From: an uncultured beta proteobacterium
GTDB taxonomy: Bacteria; Pseudomonadota; Gammaproteobacteria; Burkholderiales; Burkholderiaceae
Direction of reading: 5' to 3'
DNA length: 58,677 bases
Assembly: GCA_903867305.1 (NCBI GenBank)
Contig: CAIPQU010000128.1
Location: forward strand, 1-58,677
Shown here: positions 7,974-16,293 of the stretch, piece after piece
How positions within the stretch are numbered: the first letter of the stretch is position 1
Layout of the letters: each line of letters starts with the position of its first letter
Notes under the pieces: generated by a model
The model's database searches: none
What the model saw: the letters and a program-made list of their open reading frames with translations, nothing else
What the model was told of the DNA's origin: nothing
Program-made: the position numbers and the translations under genes

Positions 7974-8824
7974 GATTCAGATACTTTCGGATTTTGGAGA
8001 TGAAGGATTTCTTGCATACGTTGCTCAATCAGTGAATTAATGCGACGGTGGGGAATAATATAAAACTGTTGTTTCTGAATAGCCAAAAAGACTTCCTGTG
8101 CAATCTGCGTTGCTGTCATTTTTCCGGATTGAACGGCGCTTGACATGCGATCATCGTATTTCATTGATAGGGGATCACTAGGATCCTGATGAGAACCAAA
8201 ACGATCAGGCCGATTTCTTTGCGCTAGATGAATTTGTGTTGGTACCCATGCTGGACAAAGTACCGAGACACCAATTGGTGCTTTTAAAGTATGAAGCTCT
8301 TGATAAAGGGTTTCACTTAAAGTCACTACTGAATGTTTAGAGGCATTATAGGCAGCCATCCCAGGTGTACTAAGTAGTCCAGCCACAGATGCTGTATTCA
8401 CAATGTGTGCAGGAGAATTTTGATCAAGCATTCGAGGGACAAAATAACGTATCGCATGAGCGACACTAAACAGATTGACATTCATCAACCATTCCCAATC
8501 TTGATGAGAATGCATCCAACTCAAACGGTTCAGACTTACACCAGCATTGTTACAAAGTAATTCAACGCTACCAAACTTTTGGAACGCTTTTTCACACAAT
8601 AAAGCAATATCTTTTTCATCACTAACATCAGTTTGCTGAAGTATAGACTTAGCATCAGTTAGATGAAGATCATGTTTGAGTCGCAGTAATGACTCTGAAT
8701 CGATATCAGCAAGAACTAGGTTCATGTTGAGCTCTAGTGCTTGTTTTGCTAATTCTAGCCCTATACCACTTGCCGCTCCAGTTATCACTGCAGTGCCATT
8801 TTGAAGTTGAACTGACATACTCAT
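7970..8824 (-). CDS. Short-chain dehydrogenase/reductase
   Basis: 284 aa from ATG 8824, chosen because it forms a 4-base ATGA overlap with the upstream ComB-family gene; a second ATG lies two codons later. Classic SDR features: TGAASGIG cofactor motif, NNAG, catalytic Ser in NTASVAGLL and the YNASK active-site Tyr/Lys. It probably oxidises a hydroxyacyl or hydroxy acid substrate with NAD(P). Its place between ComB-like and MDR genes parallels LvaD in the levulinate operon, but this is an analogy only. Confidence 0.87.
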   Translation of the reverse strand: MSMSVQLQNGTAVITGAASGIGLELAKQALELNMNLVLADIDSESLLRLKHDLHLTDAKSILQQTDVSDEKDIALLCEKAFQKFGSVELLCNNAGVSLNRLSWMHSHQDWEWLMNVNLFSVAHAIRYFVPRMLDQNSPAHIVNTASVAGLLSTPGMAAYNASKHSVVTLSETLYQELHTLKAPIGVSVLCPAWVPTQIHLAQRNRPDRFGSHQDPSDPLSMKYDDRMSSAVQSGKMTATQIAQEVFLAIQKQQFYIIPHRRINSLIEQRMQEILHLQNPKVSES

Positions 8825-9555
8825 GATACAGATAACTCCACGTAACCTTGATCGGTTAATTTTGGCACAATCGGATAAATATTTTTCTGCGCAGCAAATT
8901 TCACTTCCGCATCCCATCTTCGATCATTGAGTAATTTTCCAACTCTAGATAGGTTTAAAAGTTCTAATGAGGAGCCGCTGGAATGAAAAATTTTAGCTGC
9001 ATGAGCACTATCAGAAAGTTCAAAAGCATCCTTAGGGTAGGAGTCAAGCAAACTCTGTACAAAAAAACCCGCACCATAAAAATCTTCAATATTAAATTGA
9101 TCATTAGACCCTGAGCATACTATCAAAATACTATGATTCGAATGATCTGTTTTCAGATGATCAATGATTGCTTGAGTATTAAGCAAGCTTCCAACATAAA
9201 CTTCTTTGGCATTTTTACAATCAGTTAGGGCGACAGTACCATTAGTGGTGCAATACACCAAAAGTTCACCATCCATTCCCGATTGAAGAAGCGCAATTGG
9301 CGTTGGTTGAATAAAGCCAGCTAATGTGTCAGCATTGAGTTCACCTGAAAACTTATAGCCATTAAATTCAGGTTTACTTTGATAGCTGAGGGCTTCATCA
9401 TAATTGCGAACTGGGACAACCCTTCGACAGCCATTGGCTAAAGCGGTAACAATGGAAGTTGTCGCAATCAGAATGTCTAGAACAATCACTACTTTATTAT
9501 CCAGCCGCTCTTTTTTTAACTCAGACTTATTCGTAAGAACATGCAATTTTTTCAT
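8821..9555 (-). CDS. ComB-family 2-phosphosulfolactate phosphatase-like protein
   Basis: 244 aa. The ComB family is recognised from LDILIATTSIVTALANG near residue 26, the TTNGTVAL block near 103 and VCSGSNDQFNIEDFYGAG in the C-terminal half. ComB removes phosphate from 2-phospho-3-sulfolactate in coenzyme M synthesis, but many bacterial homologues have no known role. From memory of the family, the usual Arg of the first block (LRATT) is Ile30 here, and the GER motif reads GEL at 71-73, so the substrate may differ. It lies inside an acyl-CoA operon that also encodes an APH-type kinase. No other sulfolactate genes are seen. Confidence 0.8.
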   Translation of the reverse strand: MKKLHVLTNKSELKKERLDNKVVIVLDILIATTSIVTALANGCRRVVPVRNYDEALSYQSKPEFNGYKFSGELNADTLAGFIQPTPIALLQSGMDGELLVYCTTNGTVALTDCKNAKEVYVGSLLNTQAIIDHLKTDHSNHSILIVCSGSNDQFNIEDFYGAGFFVQSLLDSYPKDAFELSDSAHAAKIFHSSGSSLELLNLSRVGKLLNDRRWDAEVKFAAQKNIYPIVPKLTDQGYVELSVS

Positions 9556-9561
9556 TGTTGC

Positions 9562-10038
9562 TTAACTCACCGGACGTTTTTCGAACATATTCCATGCCTC
9601 AATCGTTGTCGTAAGTTCATTCTTTTGGTTATAACAACTCCATCGCGTTTGAACCATGCCAATGGTCGGTTTGGAGTTTAAGGAACGAATTTGTAATACT
9701 TCAACCATCGTTCTTAAGGTATCACCTGGACGAACGGGTTTAATCCATTTGAGATTATCAATACCAGGAGAGCCAGTACTTGATGAATTCAGCATAAATC
9801 CATCGCAGACCATACGCATCATCAGACCAGAGGTTTGCCAACCGCTGGCAATTAACCCTTTAAAGATCGTCTTTTCAGCGGCTTCTTTACTGACGTGAAA
9901 ACGTTGTGGATCATATTTTTGGGCAAATTCTAAAATCTCATCTTCAGTCACTGTATAAGGACCACATTCAATCGTTTGTCCTAGAAAAAAATCTTCCCAA
10001 TAATAAAACTTAGCAGGGTTATTGTTCGTTGTCGTCAT
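9562..10038 (-). CDS. MaoC-family dehydratase
   Basis: 158 aa single hot-dog domain. The N-terminus YYWEDFFLGQTIECGPYTVT and YDPQRFHVSKEAA followed by GLIASGWQTSGL match the MaoC group seen in catabolic clusters. The usual catalytic Asp/His pair is present in the DPQRFH segment. It likely hydrates an enoyl-CoA. It is spaced 2 bases from the upstream thioesterase gene and 6 from the ComB-like gene. Confidence 0.86.
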   Translation of the reverse strand: MTTTNNNPAKFYYWEDFFLGQTIECGPYTVTEDEILEFAQKYDPQRFHVSKEAAEKTIFKGLIASGWQTSGLMMRMVCDGFMLNSSSTGSPGIDNLKWIKPVRPGDTLRTMVEVLQIRSLNSKPTIGMVQTRWSCYNQKNELTTTIEAWNMFEKRPVS

Positions 10039-10040
10039 TT

Positions 10041-10496
10041 TTAAGAGCTCACTTTTTGTAAACGTTGCAGAACTGTGAATACACCACTAGTTCTCAGGAT
10101 TAATTTTTCGCCAACTTTCAAATAACAATCAGCAAAACTCATTTTTGCACCTATTTTATGAATTTTCATTTCTGTATGCACCCAATCACCTGGCTTTGGA
10201 CTGGCAATAAAGTCAGCATTTAAGTGTACCGTGACGAGTTTTTGAGGTGGATTGGTTGCTCTAGAAAGGTTATAGCCCAATGCTGAATCTGCCATTGAAA
10301 TTAACATACCGCCATGTGCCGACCCCCAAATATTCGTGTGGCGATCTTCAATATAAATACCAAAAATCTTTTCGACCTTACCATTTTCATGTTCTTGATT
10401 TTTAAAATACCAAGGTCCTAGGCTGGTCAGAAATTTTTCTGCGTCAGGAGACATTGGGTGAGGACTAAACCCTTCAGGAATAACATAATTTGACAT
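10041..10496 (-). CDS. PaaI-type hot-dog thioesterase
   Basis: 151 aa. WGSAHGGMLISMADSALGY is the PaaI/acyl-CoA thioesterase signature. It sits 10 bases after the crotonase-fold gene and 2 bases before the MaoC gene. Together with the second PaaI gene at 6575 it gives this operon two thioesterases, perhaps for different chain forms. Substrate unknown. Confidence 0.85.
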   Translation of the reverse strand: MSNYVIPEGFSPHPMSPDAEKFLTSLGPWYFKNQEHENGKVEKIFGIYIEDRHTNIWGSAHGGMLISMADSALGYNLSRATNPPQKLVTVHLNADFIASPKPGDWVHTEMKIHKIGAKMSFADCYLKVGEKLILRTSGVFTVLQRLQKVSS

Positions 10497-10506
10497 ATGG
10501 TTTATT

Positions 10507-11295
10507 TTAAATGGATTTAAATTGTGATAGGTTCGGTGCTCTTTTTTCTAAGATGGCCGTCATAATTTCTTTAGCTAAGGGTGTTTGTATTAAGCGAGCA
10601 AATTGCTCGAATTCATGATGAATAACTTGCTGAATTTTATCTTGTTGGTCAGTTTTTAATAGGGCTTTTGTGGTGCGGATAGAATCTTGCGATTTTGAAG
10701 CTATTTTTTTACATAACTCCATGCCACGTTCGAGAATTTCTGTTGCTGGATATGCATGGTTAATCAAACCCGCTTGCTGGGCTAAATGACTATTAAAGGG
10801 CTCCCCAAGTAATAAAAGCTCATTACTCAGCTTGTGACCTGCAATTTGCTGCAAAATAAAACTAGAACCACCTTCAGGACATGCGCCTAAGTTAACAAAC
10901 GGCATCTGAAAAACAGCTTCTTCACTGGCAAGTACTAGATCGCAATGTAAGAGGAGAGTTGTTCCAATACCAATTGCTGGCCCACCAACTGAAGCAATGA
11001 TTGGCTTTGTAAACTTCGCAATATCCTGTAAAAAATCGACAGCGGCAGATCCCGCACTGAGATCCAATTGAATAAATTCTTTTAAATCATTGCCTGAGGT
11101 AAATAGATCTTCTTGACCATGAAGATAGACAACGAAGATATCCGGGTTATTTTGGGCTTCTTGTAAAGCCACGGATAAAGTTTGATACATGGCATGTGTA
11201 AGGGCATTTTTTTTATCTCTTCGATGAATTTCAAGCTCAAGAATATGATCTTTTATCTCTTGATGAATATAAGGTGAACGTTCAAAATTCGTCAT
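10507..11295 (-). CDS. Enoyl-CoA hydratase/isomerase family protein, probably isomerase-like
   Basis: 262 aa crotonase fold, first gene of the minus-strand operon. Oxyanion-hole segments SGNDL (68-72) and VGGPAIGIGT (103-112) are visible. A single catalytic-type Glu lies in CPEGGSS (Glu141). The second Glu of classical hydratases (in the CEL motif) is missing; TTLLLHCD stands there, as in delta3-delta2-enoyl-CoA isomerases of the PECI/ECI2 type. Isomerase activity is therefore more likely than hydration. AGGGA lies 5 bases before the ATG. Confidence 0.85.
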   Translation of the reverse strand: MTNFERSPYIHQEIKDHILELEIHRRDKKNALTHAMYQTLSVALQEAQNNPDIFVVYLHGQEDLFTSGNDLKEFIQLDLSAGSAAVDFLQDIAKFTKPIIASVGGPAIGIGTTLLLHCDLVLASEEAVFQMPFVNLGACPEGGSSFILQQIAGHKLSNELLLLGEPFNSHLAQQAGLINHAYPATEILERGMELCKKIASKSQDSIRTTKALLKTDQQDKIQQVIHHEFEQFARLIQTPLAKEIMTAILEKRAPNLSQFKSI

Positions 11296-11328
11296 TTTTT
11301 CCCTAAAAGAGTTAACTTTGGTACTTCT

Positions 11329-11359
11329 ATTATGTATTAATTGGTATTTTGGGGATCAA
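11329..11359 (-). promoter_or_regulatory. candidate promoter of the acyl-CoA operon
   Basis: TTGATC (11354-11359) and CATAAT (11329-11334), 19-base spacing, reading toward the crotonase-fold gene. It overlaps the divergent queE promoter, so the two could compete. The match is weak and found by eye. Confidence 0.35.
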
Positions 11360-11368
11360 GTTTAAAAT
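11341..11368 (+). promoter_or_regulatory. candidate promoter of queE-queD
   Basis: TTGGTA (11341-11346), 16-base spacer, TAAAAT (11363-11368). Only 8 bases separate the -10 box from the ATG at 11377, so the mRNA would have almost no leader. No Shine-Dalgarno sequence is seen before this ATG. Confidence 0.45.
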
Positions 11369-11376
11369 ACTCCATT

Positions 11377-12042
11377 ATGTATACAGTAAAAGAAATTTTT
11401 TGCACCCTACAAGGTGAAGGAACCCATGCCGGCAGAGTATCTGTCTTTTGTCGATTTGCAGGATGTAACCTTTGGTCAGGCAGAGAAGAAGATCGCGCAC
11501 AGGCCATCTGTCAATTTTGTGACACTGATTTTGTTGGAACTGATGGAGCTGGTGGTGGGAAATTCGATACAGCGATGTTACTAGCAGAGTCCATTCAAGA
11601 ACACTGGATATCAATGAACCAATCAACCAGTAATCGATACGTCGTTTTTACCGGTGGTGAGCCTTTATTACAACTCGATGAAGAATTAATTCAAGCATTA
11701 AAGAAATTACACTTTCAAATTGCGATTGAGACCAATGGTACGATCAAACCTCCAAAAGGGATAGATTGGATTTGCATGAGCCCGAAGGATGGAAGTCAAT
11801 TGGCACTATTGCAAGCAGATGAAATTAAATATATTGTTCCGCAAAATCATATGCTTCCCAATAAAAGTCATATTATTCAACAAATGAAGCGTTTTGAACA
11901 AATGAATTTTGGGCATTTTTATTTGCAGGCCATGGATAGTCCCGCCTTAGCAAATCATCTCAATTTAGCGATACAGCTTTGTAAAGAGCGACCTTTATGG
12001 CGTTTAAGTACACAACAGCATAAATTATTAAACATCCCATAA
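11377..12042 (+). CDS. queE: 7-carboxy-7-deazaguanine synthase QueE
   Basis: 221 aa from ATG 11377; an upstream in-frame ATG at 11341 would add a 12-residue extension not typical of QueE. A radical SAM enzyme that converts 6-carboxytetrahydropterin to 7-carboxy-7-deazaguanine in queuosine synthesis. TLQGEGTHAGR binds substrate. The cluster cysteines are Cys30, Cys45 and Cys48, a CX14CX2C arrangement instead of CX3CX2C, as known for Burkholderia QueE. VFTGGEPLLQ is the SAM-binding GGE motif. It is followed 8 bases later by queD, the preceding enzyme of the pathway. Confidence 0.95.
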   Translation: MYTVKEIFCTLQGEGTHAGRVSVFCRFAGCNLWSGREEDRAQAICQFCDTDFVGTDGAGGGKFDTAMLLAESIQEHWISMNQSTSNRYVVFTGGEPLLQLDEELIQALKKLHFQIAIETNGTIKPPKGIDWICMSPKDGSQLALLQADEIKYIVPQNHMLPNKSHIIQQMKRFEQMNFGHFYLQAMDSPALANHLNLAIQLCKERPLWRLSTQQHKLLNIP

Positions 12043-12050
12043 GACAACGA

Positions 12051-12503
12051 ATGCGACTCTTTCATATTACCCGACATTTAGAGTTTGATGCTGGTCATCG
12101 AATTCCCAACCATGATGGTCAATGTCGTCACTTACATGGCCATCGTTATCAGATTGAAGTTACGCTCAGCGGACAAATTGTTGAGGTTCAAGGTGGGGCA
12201 GATGAGGGTATGTTGATGGATTTTGGACATATCAAATCGATACTTCAAGAAATCATCGTTGAACCTTGGGATCATTCATTCTTTGTAGCTAAAAGCGATC
12301 AAATCATGATGGATTTTTTACAGAGCATACCGGGACATAAAACCACAGTAATTGATGGCGTCCCCACAGCAGAAAATCTAGCGAGAATTGCATTTGATAC
12401 CCTAGCACCTAAATTTAAAGAGATTTACCAAGGACGAGTTTATTTAAAGCAACTTCGACTGTATGAAACACCGAATTGTTGGGCAGATGTTTTTGATGAG
12501 TGA
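12051..12503 (+). CDS. queD: 6-carboxytetrahydropterin synthase QueD
   Basis: 150 aa. Converts dihydroneopterin triphosphate to 6-carboxytetrahydropterin. Zinc ligands His16, His29 and His31 are in FDAGHR and HLHGHRY; catalytic Cys25 lies in GQCRH. The C-terminal LRLYETPNCWADV carries the conserved Glu. Same operon as queE. The stop overlaps the start region of tadA. Confidence 0.95.
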   Translation: MRLFHITRHLEFDAGHRIPNHDGQCRHLHGHRYQIEVTLSGQIVEVQGGADEGMLMDFGHIKSILQEIIVEPWDHSFFVAKSDQIMMDFLQSIPGHKTTVIDGVPTAENLARIAFDTLAPKFKEIYQGRVYLKQLRLYETPNCWADVFDE

Positions 12504-12963
12504 ACCAGATCATACCTATTGGATGAGAGTAGCTCTAGAGGAAGCTTCGAAAGCAGCTTTGCAGGATGAGGTTCCTGTGGGTGCTGTTCTAGTTCAAGAT
12601 AACCAAGAAATTGTTCGAGGGCATAATCAGCCGATACATGATGATGATCCAACCGCTCACGCAGAGATCGTTGTCTTAAGAATGGCCGCTAAACAATTAG
12701 AAAATTATCGTTTACCTAATACTTCTTTATATGTGACATTAGAGCCTTGTTTGATGTGTGCTGGTGCAATCATGAATGCTCGCATAGCGAAAGTTTATTT
12801 CGGTGCAAAGGATGCTAAAACGGGTTGTGCAGGGAGTGTCATGAATGCCTTTGATAATCTCCAATTAAATCATCACTGTGAAATCACTGGTGGTATTTTG
12901 GAGCATGATTGTGCCAAAGTTCTTCAGGACTTTTTTAAGATCAAAAGGCTCTCAAAAGGTTAG
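12496..12963 (+). CDS. tadA: tRNA-specific adenosine deaminase TadA
   Basis: 155 aa from ATG 12496, which overlaps the queD stop; an earlier ATG at 12463 would lie deeper in queD. Deaminates A34 of tRNA-Arg(ACG) to inosine. The zinc site HAE (55-57) and PCLMC (84-88) is intact, with catalytic Glu57. Coupling of queD and tadA places two anticodon-wobble modification functions in one transcript. Confidence 0.93.
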   Translation: MSEPDHTYWMRVALEEASKAALQDEVPVGAVLVQDNQEIVRGHNQPIHDDDPTAHAEIVVLRMAAKQLENYRLPNTSLYVTLEPCLMCAGAIMNARIAKVYFGAKDAKTGCAGSVMNAFDNLQLNHHCEITGGILEHDCAKVLQDFFKIKRLSKG

Positions 12964-12972
12964 AATGGTCTC

Positions 12973-13926
12973 ATGAATTCCTCTCGATTACCTATCTATA
13001 CATTTGCACCCTCTGGACGGATTATTGATCAGCAATCGATCCATCGGGGTGTTGAATACCTTCGAGAATTAGGCTATGACGTTCTCAATACCCAATGCAT
13101 TGATCGTGCTCATCAGCGCTTTGCTGGAACTGATGCTGACAGACTTCAAGAAATCAACTCTCTTGCCAAACTTCCATCCTCAATTGGGCCTTGTATAGCT
13201 TTAGCTATCAGGGGAGGGTATGGATTAAGTCGTCTCTTGCCATATATTGAATGGGATGGCTTAGCAAGAGCTGTCGATGAAGGTCTGCATATTGTTGGGC
13301 ATAGTGACCTAACAGCTTTAGAAATTGGTTTATTTGCAAAAACGGGTCGAAAAAGTTATGCGGGGCCAATGTTAAGTTACGACTTCGGTTGTGAAGGCGC
13401 GGAGAGGTCAGAGTTTACGATCCATCACTTTTTACAAGTTGCTGAAAAACATACACTCGACTTTACTGACCAAAGGAATACCTTATCAAAGCAGTCCAAG
13501 AGCTTCAAAGCCGAAGGAGTTCTGTGGGGTGGAAATTTAAGCCTTTTGAATAGTTTAATAGGGACTTCTTTTTTCCCTGATAACTCATTGATTAGAAATG
13601 GAATACTTTTTATTGAGGATGTGAACGAGCATCCTTATCGTGTAGAAAGAATGCTTTTTCAATTATTGCAAGCTGGGGTATTAGGTTCACAACAGGCGAT
13701 TTTATTTGGTGATTTCTCTGCATATCAGCTCAATGCACTCGATCATGGGTTTGATCTTCAGTCCTGTATTCACCGTATTCAAGAGGAGTTAAAGTTAAAT
13801 GGCTCCTCCACTCACATATTCACTGATTTACCTTTTGGACATTGTCGACATAAATTGACCTTACCTGTCGGCGTGAACTGCATGATTAAGAGTGATGCGA
13901 AACAATTCTCCTTAAAAATGTTGTAA
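12973..13926 (+). CDS. ldcA: LD-carboxypeptidase (S66 family, LdcA/MccF-like)
   Basis: 317 aa. Likely trims the terminal D-Ala from murein tetrapeptides during peptidoglycan recycling. Nucleophile Ser in HIVGHSDLTALE, preceded by the AIRGGYGLSRLLPYI segment typical of S66 enzymes; catalytic Glu in LFIEDVNEHPYRVERM and His near the C-terminus in FGHCRHKLTLPVG. MccF-type self-immunity proteins share the fold, but the housekeeping context favours LdcA. It follows tadA by 9 bases. Confidence 0.88.
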   Translation: MNSSRLPIYTFAPSGRIIDQQSIHRGVEYLRELGYDVLNTQCIDRAHQRFAGTDADRLQEINSLAKLPSSIGPCIALAIRGGYGLSRLLPYIEWDGLARAVDEGLHIVGHSDLTALEIGLFAKTGRKSYAGPMLSYDFGCEGAERSEFTIHHFLQVAEKHTLDFTDQRNTLSKQSKSFKAEGVLWGGNLSLLNSLIGTSFFPDNSLIRNGILFIEDVNEHPYRVERMLFQLLQAGVLGSQQAILFGDFSAYQLNALDHGFDLQSCIHRIQEELKLNGSSTHIFTDLPFGHCRHKLTLPVGVNCMIKSDAKQFSLKML

Positions 13927-13932
13927 TCACCT

Positions 13933-13962
13933 TTGGTTAATTTATTCAGTGAATGGTAAAAT
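13933..13962 (+). promoter_or_regulatory. candidate promoter of ybiT
   Basis: TTGGTT (13933-13938), 18-base spacer and TAAAAT (13957-13962), giving a leader of about 38 bases before the GTG start. Read by eye; the -35 box is weak. Confidence 0.4.
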
Positions 13963-14007
13963 AAGTACCTTCGATTGATACCAATCCCTATTTTTCAGAG
14001 TTAACAC

Positions 14008-15615
14008 GTGCTAGCAACCTCCAATATCACCATGCAGTTTGGCTCAAAGCCATTGTTTGAAAACATTACCGTTAAATTTGGAGGCGGCAATCGTTACGGA
14101 TTGATTGGTGCTAACGGTTGCGGCAAGTCGACTTTTATGAAAATTTTGGGTGGTGAATTAGAGCCATCGGCGGGTCATGTCATGCTAGAGCCGCATATTC
14201 GCTTAGGTAAGCTCCGTCAGGATCAGTTTGCTTTTGAAGAGTTACGTGTGCTTGATGTGGTGATGATGGGGCATGCTGAAATGTGGGCTGCAGCTCAAGA
14301 AAGGGATGCTATTTACGCTAATCCCGATGCAACTGAAGATGATTACATGCACGCGGCTGAGTTAGAGGCAAAATACGCTGAATATGGTGGGTATACAGCG
14401 GAGGCCAAAGCAGGGGAGTTATTACTTGGAGTTGGTGTTCCGATTGAACAACATCAAGGTCCGATGAGTGCAGTATCGCCTGGTTGGAAGCTACGTGTTT
14501 TACTAGCCCAAGCCCTATTTGCCGATCCAGATGTTTTGCTCTTAGACGAGCCAACCAACAACTTAGATATTCATACGATTCATTGGTTAGAAGATATTCT
14601 GAATGAACGTAATAGCACCATGATCATTATTTCTCATGATCGCCATTTTTTGAATTCAGTCTGCACGCATATGGCGGATATGGATTTTGGTACTTTAAGG
14701 GTCTATCCAGGTAATTACGATGACTACATGCTGGCATCTGCTCAGGCAAGAGCTCAGCAAATGTCAGACAATGCCAAAGCAAAAGATAAAATTGCTGAAT
14801 TACAGGACTTTGTCAGACGATTTTCTGCTAATAAATCCAAAGCTCGACAAGCGACTTCACGTCAACGTCAACTAGAGAAGATTGAAGTTGCTGATATCAA
14901 ACCATCATCACGCCAAAATCCCTTTATACGATTTGAGTTAGAGAAAGTTTTACACAATATTGCGGTTGAGTGTGACGCAATTACTAAAGAATATGACCGC
15001 CCCATCTTTAAAAACCTTCAGTTGACCGTTCAACCTGGCGAAAAAATTGCGATTATTGGACAAAATGGAGCAGGGAAAACCACTCTTTTGAATACCATAC
15101 TTAGTGATCGTTTTAATGGTGTTAAAGCGGATCACGGTAAAGTTCGTTGGGCTGAACATGCTGATGTCGGAGTCATGCCACAAGATACTAATGAATGTTT
15201 TCCAACCGATATGACCTTATCCGACTGGATGGGTTTATGTGGAAAGCCGGGTGATGATGATCAAGCTATCCGCAGTATTTTAGGTCGATTGTTATTTTCT
15301 GGACCCGAAATTACCAAATCTGTGAAAGTCATTTCAGGTGGGGAAAAAGGACGGATGATTTGGGGTAAATTAATGTTAGGGCGTCACAATGTTCTGGCTT
15401 TAGATGAGCCAACCAACCATATGGATATGGAATCTATCGAAAGTATGCAAATTGCCCTTGAGAAATTCAAAGGCACCTTGATTTTTGTTTCCCATGATCG
15501 TGAATTTGTATCAGGCTTGGCCAATCGCATTTTAGAAGTCAAAATGGATGGGAAAATTATCGATTTTACAGGTACTTATGAAGAGTACCTCATCAGCCAG
15601 GGACTATCGGTTTAA
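14008..15615 (+). CDS. ybiT: ABC-F family ATPase YbiT
   Basis: 535 aa with a GTG start; the next residues ([19 protein letters not shown]) match the YbiT N-terminus, fixing the start. Two ABC domains: Walker [10 protein letters not shown] and GQNGAGKTT, Walker [12 protein letters not shown] and [11 protein letters not shown], with the degenerate first signature SPGWKLRV typical of YbiT. No membrane segments; ABC-F proteins act on the ribosome. A charged linker near residues 245-300 joins the domains. It converges with DUF1289 and gloA. Confidence 0.93.
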   Translation: MLATSNITMQFGSKPLFENITVKFGGGNRYGLIGANGCGKSTFMKILGGELEPSAGHVMLEPHIRLGKLRQDQFAFEELRVLDVVMMGHAEMWAAAQERDAIYANPDATEDDYMHAAELEAKYAEYGGYTAEAKAGELLLGVGVPIEQHQGPMSAVSPGWKLRVLLAQALFADPDVLLLDEPTNNLDIHTIHWLEDILNERNSTMIIISHDRHFLNSVCTHMADMDFGTLRVYPGNYDDYMLASAQARAQQMSDNAKAKDKIAELQDFVRRFSANKSKARQATSRQRQLEKIEVADIKPSSRQNPFIRFELEKVLHNIAVECDAITKEYDRPIFKNLQLTVQPGEKIAIIGQNGAGKTTLLNTILSDRFNGVKADHGKVRWAEHADVGVMPQDTNECFPTDMTLSDWMGLCGKPGDDDQAIRSILGRLLFSGPEITKSVKVISGGEKGRMIWGKLMLGRHNVLALDEPTNHMDMESIESMQIALEKFKGTLIFVSHDREFVSGLANRILEVKMDGKIIDFTGTYEEYLISQGLSV

Positions 15616-15623
15616 GGCATTTA

Positions 15624-15833
15624 TTACTTCTGAGTAAAACGCATTGCTGTTCCTTCTGCAGTAATTCGTGCCCAAACTTGTTTTTTCTCGCTGGGTGACA
15701 TGGCCACCCAGTTTGATACTTCGAGGATGGTTCGTCCGCAACCTCTACAAACATCGTCAAATAGCGTAGAACAGATACCAATACAGGGGGAGTCTACGTT
15801 TTCTTGACCATTTCCTGAAAAATCATCACTCAT
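15624..15833 (-). CDS. DUF1289 family small protein
   Basis: 69 aa. Four Cys residues in [21 protein letters not shown] define DUF1289, and the tail [16 protein letters not shown] is also typical. Probably a small metal-binding protein; function unknown. It overlaps gloA by 4 bases. Confidence 0.88.
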   Translation of the reverse strand: MSDDFSGNGQENVDSPCIGICSTLFDDVCRGCGRTILEVSNWVAMSPSEKKQVWARITAEGTAMRFTQK

Positions 15834-16228
15834 TGGTGCGTACCCATCTGTATTAATTCAATTTTATAGCCATCAGGATCTTCGACAAAGGCAATAATCG
15901 TGTTGCCGCCTTTGACTGGACCAGCTTCACGCGTGACTTTACCACCTTTTAATTTGATTTTTTCGCAAGTATGAGCGACATCCTCAACGCCAAGGGCGAT
16001 ATGACCAAAATAACTACCATGCTCATAATGATCAACTCCATAGTTATAGGTGAGTTCTAATTCCCCTTGATTTTCTTGATTACCAGATCCAAATGCTAAA
16101 AAAGCTAAGGTATATTTTTGCTCAGGACGATCGGTTGTACGAAGAAGATTCATACCAAGTATATCTGTATAAAAATCAATCGATTGAGGTAGGTCGGTGA
16201 CTCTTAGCATTGTATGGAGGAACTTCAT
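15830..16228 (-). CDS. gloA: Lactoylglutathione lyase (glyoxalase I)
   Basis: 132 aa. Isomerises the hemithioacetal of methylglyoxal and glutathione. Vicinal-oxygen-chelate fold with metal ligands in LHTMLRV (His5), GELELTYN (Glu), FGHIALGV (His) and YKIELIQ (Glu). The length is that of the nickel-type bacterial enzyme. A perfect TATAAT about 46 bases upstream suggests its own promoter. Confidence 0.93.
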   Translation of the reverse strand: MKFLHTMLRVTDLPQSIDFYTDILGMNLLRTTDRPEQKYTLAFLAFGSGNQENQGELELTYNYGVDHYEHGSYFGHIALGVEDVAHTCEKIKLKGGKVTREAGPVKGGNTIIAFVEDPDGYKIELIQMGTHQ

Positions 16229-16273
16229 TTATAGCTTCTTTCTGAATGATATTTCTTATTTAACATAATAATT

Positions 16274-16279
16274 ATTATA
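16274..16279 (-). promoter_or_regulatory. -10 box upstream of gloA
   Basis: TATAAT on the minus strand next to an AT-rich palindrome (AATAATTATT). The start site would lie near 16267, giving a leader of about 38 bases. No convincing -35 box. Confidence 0.4.
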
Positions 16280-16293
16280 CGCATTTAAGTAAC

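Noticed and set aside
11296..11376. preQ1 riboswitch ahead of queE-queD
   Set aside because: No matching stem or A-rich tail; the leader seems almost absent.
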